Origin: Chloroflexota bacterium | GTDB taxonomy: Bacteria; Chloroflexota; Anaerolineae; Anaerolineales; Villigracilaceae | NCBI GenBank assembly: GCA_013388855.1 | Contig: JACAEM010000011.1 | Coordinates: 61,660-125,659, forward strand | Direction: 5' to 3' | DNA: 64,000 nucleotides | Shown here: piece after piece, positions 27,393 to 35,119 of the stretch | Numbering within the stretch: the stretch's first letter is position 1 | How the letters are laid out: every line of letters begins with the position of its first letter | Position numbers and translations under genes: made by a program | The notes under the pieces: model-generated | Seen by the model: the letters and a program-made list of their open reading frames with translations, nothing else | What the model was told of the DNA's origin: nothing | The model's database searches: none

Positions 27393-29954
27393 ATGATCGG
27401 TCAATTCAAGAATTGGTTCAAGCGTCCCTTGGGCTCACTCCCTTTGCGGAGTCGGCTGGTGATTGGAAGTCTCGCGATCGTTTTTCTTGCCATCGCGATC
27501 ATGGGGCTTTATCTTTACTACCAAGCCAGGGTAACAAGCAATCGGCTTACCAGTCAACTGGACAGAAGCATCCTTGCGCAGGCAGAAAACACATTGGATT
27601 CGACCGCCGACAGACATGCCTCCACGCTCACGAACTTCTTTCGGTCGTTAAACACAAGCATCCTTTCCCTTCAGGAAACCAGCCAGAGCCTGCTGTCCAA
27701 CCAGGTTACCTTCGGTGGCGGCGCTTATTGGGATGCTGTCAACATGCTGTTCAGAAACGAAAACGGGAGTTGGGACAATTCAAATTCGGAGCCGGGGTCT
27801 GTATTCATCCCGGCTGCTGTCGAACTGACGGGCGCGATCACATCCGAATTGAACACGATGAAGCAAATCGACTTCATTGCTCCATCCATCCTTGCCACCA
27901 ACTCCGATACGATAGCTGTCTATTTCGGCGCCACTTCGGGTTATACCCTCTACTATCCAAACGTGGACCTTTCCGCCATCGTTCCCGTTGACTTCGATGT
28001 CACCGGCAGACCCTGGTACGTGGAAGCCGCGCCGGAACAGAATCCCAACAAGGAGGCGGTCTGGTCGGAGCCATATCTGGACGCCGCCTTGAACGGAATC
28101 GTCATCACGAACAGCGTGCCCGTGTATGATGAGCTGGGCAAATTCCGCGGAGTTGCAGCACAGGATATTCAACTTACGCGAATGACGGAAATCGTCGATG
28201 AGATCCAAATCGGGGAGAACGGTTATGCCTTCCTGGTAGACAGGGATAACCGCCTGATCGCCATGCCGGAGGAAGCATATCAGGATCTGGGGTTTGATTC
28301 GCAATCTGTTCCTCTGGGCGATGTCCTTTCAGAGGAAAACCTGGGCAGATCGGAACCCGAGCTGCTCGGCGTACTCGAAAAACTCATCCCCGGCGAAAAT
28401 GGTCGCACCCGGTTCGACATCGCCGGTGCTGAAAGATTTTTCATCTACCGCACCATTCCTGGAGTCGATTTCAAGCTTTTGATCGTTGTGCCGGTCCAGG
28501 AAATGCTGGCAACCTCATTGGATGCCAAACAACAGATCGAGCGAGAGACGAACAACACGATAGCGGTTAGTATCATCATCGTGCTGGGGATTTTCATCCT
28601 TACAGCAGCGATTACCATCAACTTCAGCAACACGCTTACAGCTCCGATTCTGGCAGTGACCAGGGTGGCAGAGGAACTTGCCAGAGGGAATCTGGATGCA
28701 AGAGCGGATATTTCCGAGCAAAATGAGATCGGTACACTTGCCAGCACGCAAAATTCAATGGCCGCAAAACTCAAAGAGTCAATTGGGTCACTCGAATCCC
28801 GCGTAGCTGAACGCACCGCAGAGTTGGAAATCGCAAATCAACGCAACGAGCGCCGCGCCAAGCAGTTCGAAGCAATCGCGCTTGTGGCGCATGCTGCCGC
28901 GTCCATTCAGGATGAAGACACCCTTCTCTCGCGCCTGCCACAGGTGATCAGCAGCCAATTCGGTTTCTATCACACGGGCATTTTTCTTGTCGACGACAAC
29001 CGCGAATACGCCGTTCTCCGCGCCGCAAATAGTGAAGGCGGAAAGCGAATGCTCGAACGTGGACACAAACTCAGGATCGGTCAGGTGGGAATCGTCGGTT
29101 ATGTCACTGCGACGGGAAATCCGCGTATCGCTCTGGACGTTGGGGCTGATGCGGTCTTCTTCGACAATCCCGACCTCCCGGACACCCGTTCCGAACTGGC
29201 ACTCCCCATCCGCGTCGGCGACGAGGTGATCGGCGCCCTGGATGTGCAAAGCACAGAAGCGGGCGCGTTCCAGCAGGAGGATGCCGATGTACTTGCGACC
29301 CTGGCAAATCAGATTGCCATCGCCATTCAAAACGCGCGTTCCTTTGAAACGAACCAGAAACTGCTAAACGAGGCGCAAAAGGCATCTGCCTCCTACTTGA
29401 AAGAATCCTGGAAGCTTTTGCAGTCGGAACAGGAACAAATCGGTTTTATTGTATCGAACGATACATTAAAACCATTGACCAAAGCTGTCACCTCTCCGCA
29501 AATCGAAAAGGCGCTTGCCGCCAGGGAGACCATCGCGGAAAGCGGGAAGACCGCCACTCTTGCAGTCCCGATTCATCTGCGCGAGGAAGTGATCGGCGTA
29601 ATGAACATCCATGCCCCCCAGGAACATGAATGGGATCCCGATGAGGTGGATATCGTCGAGGCGGTGGCAGAACGTCTTTCTCTGGCACTCGAGTCCGCCC
29701 TGCTTCTACAAACGACCCGTCGCCGCGCAGAGATCGAGCGCCTGACCGCTGATATTTCCAGCAGGATCAGCTCTACCACGCAGTTCGAATCCATTCTGCG
29801 TACCGCAGCGGAGGAACTCAGCCGGGTACTTGGAGGTTCGGATGTGCTGGTACAGATCCAGCCGGAGGCCTTGGAGTCCATTGCCGACACACCCATGGAA
29901 CCAGAGCCTGACCTGCAATCAGCGAACCCTCTGCCAAGGATGGAGAGCCAATGA
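27393..29954 (+). CDS. GAF-array protein 9: dCache, HAMP, GAF sensor without output domain
   Basis: An 853-residue protein. TM1 (~23-46), a large double-Cache-like domain (~50-385; FDVTGRPWYVEAAPEQN and GENGYAFLVDRDNRLIAMP are typical of amino-acid- or amine-sensing dCache domains), TM2 (~390-412), HAMP (~413-465), coiled coil (SRVAERTAELEIANQR), GAF (FGFYHTGIFLVD near 523; PRIALDVGADAVFFDNPDLP), second GAF-like module and common tail with a ~25-residue acidic extension. GGGAGAA precedes the ATG. It overlaps the next gene by 4 bp (ATGA). Confidence 0.88.
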   Translation: MIGQFKNWFKRPLGSLPLRSRLVIGSLAIVFLAIAIMGLYLYYQARVTSNRLTSQLDRSILAQAENTLDSTADRHASTLTNFFRSLNTSILSLQETSQSLLSNQVTFGGGAYWDAVNMLFRNENGSWDNSNSEPGSVFIPAAVELTGAITSELNTMKQIDFIAPSILATNSDTIAVYFGATSGYTLYYPNVDLSAIVPVDFDVTGRPWYVEAAPEQNPNKEAVWSEPYLDAALNGIVITNSVPVYDELGKFRGVAAQDIQLTRMTEIVDEIQIGENGYAFLVDRDNRLIAMPEEAYQDLGFDSQSVPLGDVLSEENLGRSEPELLGVLEKLIPGENGRTRFDIAGAERFFIYRTIPGVDFKLLIVVPVQEMLATSLDAKQQIERETNNTIAVSIIIVLGIFILTAAITINFSNTLTAPILAVTRVAEELARGNLDARADISEQNEIGTLASTQNSMAAKLKESIGSLESRVAERTAELEIANQRNERRAKQFEAIALVAHAAASIQDEDTLLSRLPQVISSQFGFYHTGIFLVDDNREYAVLRAANSEGGKRMLERGHKLRIGQVGIVGYVTATGNPRIALDVGADAVFFDNPDLPDTRSELALPIRVGDEVIGALDVQSTEAGAFQQEDADVLATLANQIAIAIQNARSFETNQKLLNEAQKASASYLKESWKLLQSEQEQIGFIVSNDTLKPLTKAVTSPQIEKALAARETIAESGKTATLAVPIHLREEVIGVMNIHAPQEHEWDPDEVDIVEAVAERLSLALESALLLQTTRRRAEIERLTADISSRISSTTQFESILRTAAEELSRVLGGSDVLVQIQPEALESIADTPMEPEPDLQSANPLPRMESQ

Positions 29955-32803
29955 TCAGACGATTTAACTCCATGACTGAGGGCATGTCGCCTCAGACTAA
30001 AAACGCATTTCGTATTCACCTGATTGGCCTGCCTGCCACCATTTTGACCGCCTCCATTTACCTCATCACGGCGTTTCAATACGGGTCGTGGCAGTTATAT
30101 GCCTGGAGCGCAGATATCTGGGTCCTTGCACTGGCAGTTCTGGCTGGGATCTTCCTGATACGCCAGGGACGCGTCGCAAATGCGGTTTGGCTCCTGCTTA
30201 TTACGCTTCAAATTACTTTCCTCGTCGCAGTGGCATTGATCGACGATACCGGGCTCACGATTGGGATCAGCATTACCATCCTGGTCGCCATTATCGCCGG
30301 GCAAACCCTGTCGTCCCGGCAGGCTGTATGGGCAATCATCCTTGGCACGATCAGCGGCATTATTGCCGTTCTCATCGAACTGTTTTCGCTGTTTCAACGC
30401 CATCCCCAACCGCCGTTGATCCGTCTTTATCTGCCCGGGATATTGATCGCCGTCACTTTACTCTTTGGATATGTGACGATCCAGCAATTCCGGCATTACC
30501 TCCTTCGCACAAAATTGATCATTATCTTCATCGCGATCGCGTTGGGTTCCATTGGAGCGGTGGCGTTCCTTTCAAGCGCCACGTTACAAGCCAGCCTGAC
30601 CGACGGGATCGGAGCACAACTCAGTACACTTGCCAATTCCAAAGCCTCGGAAATCGGACAGGCATTGGATCGCGACGTCGACATTTTGAAAACCCTATCA
30701 TACAACCAGTTGGTACAGGATCTCTCAGCTGCTTCAAACGAACAGGGACCGCTTGCCAAACTGGAAATCGATCAGCTTGACATCAAATGGCAGAAAGCGA
30801 GCGCGTCGAATAACACCGCCGACCCGCTGGTCAGCGCAGTGATCGCCAACAGACTGGGGGATGAATTCCGGCAATTTCAGGAAGATTTTCCCCAACATAT
30901 CGAGGTCTTCCTGACCAACCAACAGGGAATTAATGTAGCGGCGACAAATATTACTTCTGACTATTACCAGGCAGATGAGGAATGGTGGCAGGTCGCCTAC
31001 CAGAAAGGGCTTTATATCGGGCAGCCTGAATATGATGAAAGCATTGACTCCATCGCCATCATCATTGCCGCGCGTGTAAACGTCCCCGAAACCGAAAGCC
31101 CCATCGGCGTCCTGCGCACCACCATCACCCTTGCAGCGCTGACCGATTCGCTGGCTTCCGGGCTTTTCGGGCAAACCGGTCATACCGACATCTACCTGCC
31201 CAATGGACAAGAGATTCAACTGGAAGTTGGTGAAGATGGGACCTACAGAACTGAATTGGTGGACGCAGAACTTGATATTGACAAATTAACCCAGTCGAAT
31301 CAGAAATACCAGGAGATCGCCCATAACAATATACCGACGCTGGCAAGCCAGGCATTGGTTACCACCGTTCCCGGCGATGTAGACGAAGATGCAACGGCGA
31401 TTTCGAATCTGAATTGGCGGGTGGTCGTGCTGCAGGATCAATCGGAAGCCTTTCAGGCAGTCGAACTTCAGACCCGTAACTTGATTCTTCTTGCGATTGC
31501 CATATCCATCGCGGTAACATTCGCCGCCATTAGCATGGCTCAGGTCATCTCAGCGCCAATCTCCCGTTTGAACTCCGTTGCAAACAAAATTGCATCGGGC
31601 GAATTATCCGTGCAAGCACAGATCGAATCAGGCGATGAGATAGGTACCCTGGCAGCCAGTTTCAACAAGATGACCGCGCAGATCAACGAATTGATTGGCA
31701 CGCTGGAGGATCGCGTCGCAGAAAGGACTGCAGACCTCGAGAAGTCCCGTCTGCTGAGCGAAAAACGCGCTCAGGAACTCCAATCCATCAGCGAAATCTC
31801 CCGGACGATCTCGACGGAGCAAAGGATGGAAATCCTGCTTCCACTGGTTACGCGTCTGGTCAGCGAGAGATTCGATTTTTATCACGTCGGCATATTCTTC
31901 GTGGATAACAGCCGACAGTTCGCGGTGTTGCAGGCGGCAAACAGTGAAGGTGGAAAACGGATGATCGAACGCGGTCACCGGCTGGAAATGGGCGTCGGCA
32001 TTGTGGGAAATGTTGCCGCCGCCGGAAAACCCCGCATCGCTCTGGATGTTGGGTCTGATGCCGTTTTTTTCAACAATCCAGATCTTCCTGAAACACGTTC
32101 CGAAATGGCTCTGCCTCTTAACGTCCGCGGACAGACAATCGGCGTGCTGGATGTGCAAAGCACCAGATCGGGCGCCTTCACTGAATCAGACGCAAGCACC
32201 CTCGGCATCCTTGCAGACCAGGTTGCCATCGCTCTCGACAACGCCCGTCTATTTGGTCAGGCTCAAGAGTCGCTGAACGAATTGCAGAAACTCTATCGAC
32301 AATACCAGTCGCAGGAGTGGTCCGAGTTTATTCGTCAGGCAACACAGATCGGTTACTACCAGACCATGACTGGCGGCACCCCGCTGACAGTGCCGGTGAT
32401 GACCGACGAGATCAAGAAAGCACTGGGCAGAGGCGAAGTGGTCGTTCTGGACGGTTCGAACGAAAAATCCCAGCCCGTCATTGCAGTCCCAGTGAAACTT
32501 CGCGGACAGACGCTTGGCGTATTGAACATAAATGCTCCGAAACGAGATCGGAAATGGAGTCAAGATGAGATCAATCTTGTCCAAGCCATTTCGGATCGGC
32601 TTGCGCTGGCGCTCGATAACGCCCGCTTGCTACAAGAATCACAGCGCCGCGCCGCCAAAGAACAAAAGATTGGCGAAGTAACCGCCAAGATCGGCGCGTC
32701 CATCAACATGCGGAATGTCCTGCAAACCGCCGTGGAGGAACTTGGACGAGCCCTTCCTGGATCGGAAGTTGTAATCCAATTCCAGGCGTCCCAGGAGAAT
32801 TAG
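29951..32803 (+). CDS. GAF-array protein 10: multi-TM, dCache, HAMP, GAF sensor without output domain
   Basis: A 950-residue protein, the largest of the eleven. N-terminal membrane bundle (~18-180), a further helix (~183-205), an extracytoplasmic dCache-like domain (~210-505; FLTNQQGINVAATN and HTDIYLPNGQ), TM (~510-530), HAMP (APISRLNSVANKIASGEL), coiled coil, GAF (FDFYHVGIFFVD near 640; PRIALDVGSDAVFFNNPDLP), second GAF-like module (PVKLRGQTLGVLNI) and common tail. The architecture equals protein 4, although the extracellular domains differ clearly in sequence. Confidence 0.87.
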   Translation: MIRRFNSMTEGMSPQTKNAFRIHLIGLPATILTASIYLITAFQYGSWQLYAWSADIWVLALAVLAGIFLIRQGRVANAVWLLLITLQITFLVAVALIDDTGLTIGISITILVAIIAGQTLSSRQAVWAIILGTISGIIAVLIELFSLFQRHPQPPLIRLYLPGILIAVTLLFGYVTIQQFRHYLLRTKLIIIFIAIALGSIGAVAFLSSATLQASLTDGIGAQLSTLANSKASEIGQALDRDVDILKTLSYNQLVQDLSAASNEQGPLAKLEIDQLDIKWQKASASNNTADPLVSAVIANRLGDEFRQFQEDFPQHIEVFLTNQQGINVAATNITSDYYQADEEWWQVAYQKGLYIGQPEYDESIDSIAIIIAARVNVPETESPIGVLRTTITLAALTDSLASGLFGQTGHTDIYLPNGQEIQLEVGEDGTYRTELVDAELDIDKLTQSNQKYQEIAHNNIPTLASQALVTTVPGDVDEDATAISNLNWRVVVLQDQSEAFQAVELQTRNLILLAIAISIAVTFAAISMAQVISAPISRLNSVANKIASGELSVQAQIESGDEIGTLAASFNKMTAQINELIGTLEDRVAERTADLEKSRLLSEKRAQELQSISEISRTISTEQRMEILLPLVTRLVSERFDFYHVGIFFVDNSRQFAVLQAANSEGGKRMIERGHRLEMGVGIVGNVAAAGKPRIALDVGSDAVFFNNPDLPETRSEMALPLNVRGQTIGVLDVQSTRSGAFTESDASTLGILADQVAIALDNARLFGQAQESLNELQKLYRQYQSQEWSEFIRQATQIGYYQTMTGGTPLTVPVMTDEIKKALGRGEVVVLDGSNEKSQPVIAVPVKLRGQTLGVLNINAPKRDRKWSQDEINLVQAISDRLALALDNARLLQESQRRAAKEQKIGEVTAKIGASINMRNVLQTAVEELGRALPGSEVVIQFQASQEN

Positions 32804-32806
32804 CCC

Positions 32807-34315
32807 ATGGAGAATACAGAAAAACTCCGCACAAAATTCGGCTGGCAATCGTTAAGCCTGCGCGCCAAACTGGTTCTGGGTTTTACCTTCCTGTCTGCCG
32901 CGGTTGCCGGTTTGACCGCACGCGGAATCTATACCAACATTTCGAGCGAGATAGCCGCCGAACTGCGGAACGAGATCCTTGAGCAATCCATTCTGGTTGT
33001 GATCGTGGCAATCGGGTTGGGCGCCTTCTTTGGAGCCGTGACGGGTAATGCGCTTACAGAGCCGATTATCCGTCTTACGAAGGGCGCCTCAGCGTTCGCC
33101 TCTGGGCAGTTGGATCAGAATATCGAAGTTACCACCCAGGACGAGATTGGTGATCTGACGAAGACATTCAACAACATGGCCGGCGAGTTGAAAAGCCTGA
33201 TTAACAGCCTGGAACAACGTGTGGCTGACCGCACAAAAGATCTGGAAAACCGATCTCGAGAACTGGAAATTGCCAATAAACGGATTCAGAGCCGCGCATC
33301 ACAGTTCGAAGCGCTTGCACAGGTGACCCAGACCATCACGTCGATCCGTGATCTGCAGGAGCTCCTCCCTATCGTGGCAAGGGTCATTAGCGAAAAATTC
33401 GGCTTCTATCACGTGGGTATCTTCCTGTTGGATGAAGTGGGCCAATATGCCATTCTCAGCGCGGCGAACAGCGAAGGCGGCAAACGCATGCTGGAGCGAA
33501 AACACCGCCTGCGCGTGGGTGAGGAAGGCATCGTGGGATATGCAACATACACGGGCAAACCGCGCATTGCCATGGATGTGGGCGCGGACGCGGTCTTCTT
33601 CAACAACCCCGACCTGCCGGATACGCACTCCGAAATGGCGTTGCCCCTGATAAGCAAGAACATCATTGTAGGCGCGCTGGATGTGCAAAGCACGGAAGTC
33701 GGGGCCTTCAGTGACGAAGATGTCCAAATGTTAAGCCTCTTGGCGGATCAGGTCAGCCTCGCCATCGAGAATGCACGATTGTTCGAGGAGACCCGCAGGG
33801 CGCTGGGTGAAGCAGAGGCAGTCAGCCGTCAGATCACACGCGACGCCTTCAATCGCCTTGCAGTGGAGCAGACCCTGGTCGGCTACCAATACAATGTCAC
33901 CGGGGCAAAGCCGCTTACGACGCCGGTTGATTTGACGGGAACAGGCGGAGGAAAGCCCAGACAAAAACAGACGGAAACAAATCAGGTCGTAGTCCCGATC
34001 GAGTTGCGCGGCGAGATTATTGGAACCTTGGCGGTGCAAGCTCCATCCGCAAATACATTCAAGAAGGATCAGATCGACCTCATCAAAGCAGTGGCAGAAC
34101 GTGTTGCGCTGTCTGCCGAGAATGCGCGGTTGTTCGAGGAGACTGCACGCCGCGCCGAACGAGAAAGAATGGTGTCCGACATTACAGGCAAGATCAGGAG
34201 TGTGAACGATCCGGAAGAGATGATCAAGACCGCGTTGGAAGAATTGCGCGCCGCGCTGGGAGCCAGCCGTGTGGAAATCATCCCACAGGTCGTCAAAGGT
34301 AGAGAGCAGTCTTAA
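32807..34315 (+). CDS. GAF-array protein 11: two-TM, HAMP, GAF sensor without output domain
   Basis: A 502-residue protein. Two membrane helices (~22-44 and ~62-84) enclose only a short loop, so there is no extracellular sensor domain. HAMP (EPIIRLTKGASAFASGQLD), coiled coil (LEQRVADRTKDLENR), GAF (FGFYHVGIFLLD near 199; PRIAMDVGADAVFFNNPDLP), a second GAF-like module (PIELRGEIIGTLAV) and the common tail follow. AGGAGA precedes the ATG. It is the last sensor before the ParA gene, 18 bp away. Confidence 0.87.
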   Translation: MENTEKLRTKFGWQSLSLRAKLVLGFTFLSAAVAGLTARGIYTNISSEIAAELRNEILEQSILVVIVAIGLGAFFGAVTGNALTEPIIRLTKGASAFASGQLDQNIEVTTQDEIGDLTKTFNNMAGELKSLINSLEQRVADRTKDLENRSRELEIANKRIQSRASQFEALAQVTQTITSIRDLQELLPIVARVISEKFGFYHVGIFLLDEVGQYAILSAANSEGGKRMLERKHRLRVGEEGIVGYATYTGKPRIAMDVGADAVFFNNPDLPDTHSEMALPLISKNIIVGALDVQSTEVGAFSDEDVQMLSLLADQVSLAIENARLFEETRRALGEAEAVSRQITRDAFNRLAVEQTLVGYQYNVTGAKPLTTPVDLTGTGGGKPRQKQTETNQVVVPIELRGEIIGTLAVQAPSANTFKKDQIDLIKAVAERVALSAENARLFEETARRAERERMVSDITGKIRSVNDPEEMIKTALEELRAALGASRVEIIPQVVKGREQS

Positions 34316-34333
34316 TGAAGATTGTGAGGAAGC

Positions 34334-35119
34334 ATGGCATACAAGATTGCAGTTTCGAATGAAAAAGGCGGGGTGGCGAAGACCACTTCGACATTATCAC
34401 TGGGCGCGGCACTGGCTGAGTTAAGTCACCGTGTCCTTTTGATCGACCTCGACCCGCAGGCAAATCTGAGCCTTGCTTTGGGATTCGAAACAGGCGCGGT
34501 GGAGGTGACCTCCGCCAACGTGCTTATTGAAAACGCGCCGATCCGAAACGCCATTCGCAAGACCGATGTGAAAAATCTAGACCTGGTCCCATCCAATGCT
34601 CGCATCGAGAGCGCCGAACAATATCTACCCATGCGAAGCCATTATCTGACCACGCTTCAGAACGCGCTGGAGGCTGGTTCGCTTCCTTACGATTACATTC
34701 TGCTAGATTGCCCACCCGCGCTGGGAGCCATCACCCTCAACGCGCTTTCCGCAGCGGATTTGTTGATCATCCCCACGCAGGCTGAATATTTTTCCGCGTA
34801 TGCACTGCGGAACATGATGGGCTCCATCCGCCGCATTCGGCAGGAAAGTAATCCTGACCTTGCTTACCGGATTCTCGTCACCCTGCTGGATAGGCGAAAT
34901 CGCACTCATCGTAACATCTTTGAGCAATTACAAGCCACCTTTGGGCAGGGTGTGTTTACCACTGTGATCGAGATCGACACCAAACTTCGAGAGAGTCCCA
35001 TTGCCGGTCTGCCGATCACGCATTACAAACCGAACAGCCGCGGCTCGCAACAATACCGTGTTCTCGCCCAGGAGTTAATCGAATATGCCAAAGAAGAAGC
35101 CAATCGCCAAGCGGCTTGA
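34334..35119 (+). CDS. Orphan ParA/MinD-superfamily ATPase in the sensory cluster
   Basis: A 261-residue ParA/Soj-type P-loop ATPase. The deviant Walker A motif NEKGGVAKTTS has both lysines (Lys11 and Lys16). Walker A' is VLLIDLDPQANLSLALG and Walker B is YILLDCPPALGAITLNAL. Residues 215-261 (KLRESPIAGLPITHYKPNSR) are typical of chromosomal ParA. No ParB gene or obvious parS sites accompany it. GAGGAAGC precedes the ATG, and the 3' end overlaps the hybrid kinase by 35 bp. Orphan ParA proteins in chemosensory operons (ParC of Vibrio, PpfA of Rhodobacter) position receptor arrays; a similar job here is inferred from context. Chromosome segregation is the alternative. Confidence 0.88.
   Translation: MAYKIAVSNEKGGVAKTTSTLSLGAALAELSHRVLLIDLDPQANLSLALGFETGAVEVTSANVLIENAPIRNAIRKTDVKNLDLVPSNARIESAEQYLPMRSHYLTTLQNALEAGSLPYDYILLDCPPALGAITLNALSAADLLIIPTQAEYFSAYALRNMMGSIRRIRQESNPDLAYRILVTLLDRRNRTHRNIFEQLQATFGQGVFTTVIEIDTKLRESPIAGLPITHYKPNSRGSQQYRVLAQELIEYAKEEANRQAA

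Noticed and set aside
17241..32803. Methyl-accepting chemotaxis receptors
   Set aside because: dCache-TM-HAMP parts look receptor-like, but the MCP signalling hairpin is absent from all proteins and there is no cheA, cheW, cheB or cheR in the window.
11782..34315. Phytochrome-like photoreceptor array
   Set aside because: The GAF domains lack a recognisable bilin-binding Cys and there is no PHY domain. General small-molecule or redox sensing cannot be excluded.
34334..35119. Plasmid or phage partition locus
   Set aside because: No ParB, centromere-like repeats or replication genes flank it. It is physically coupled to the sensory genes on both sides.
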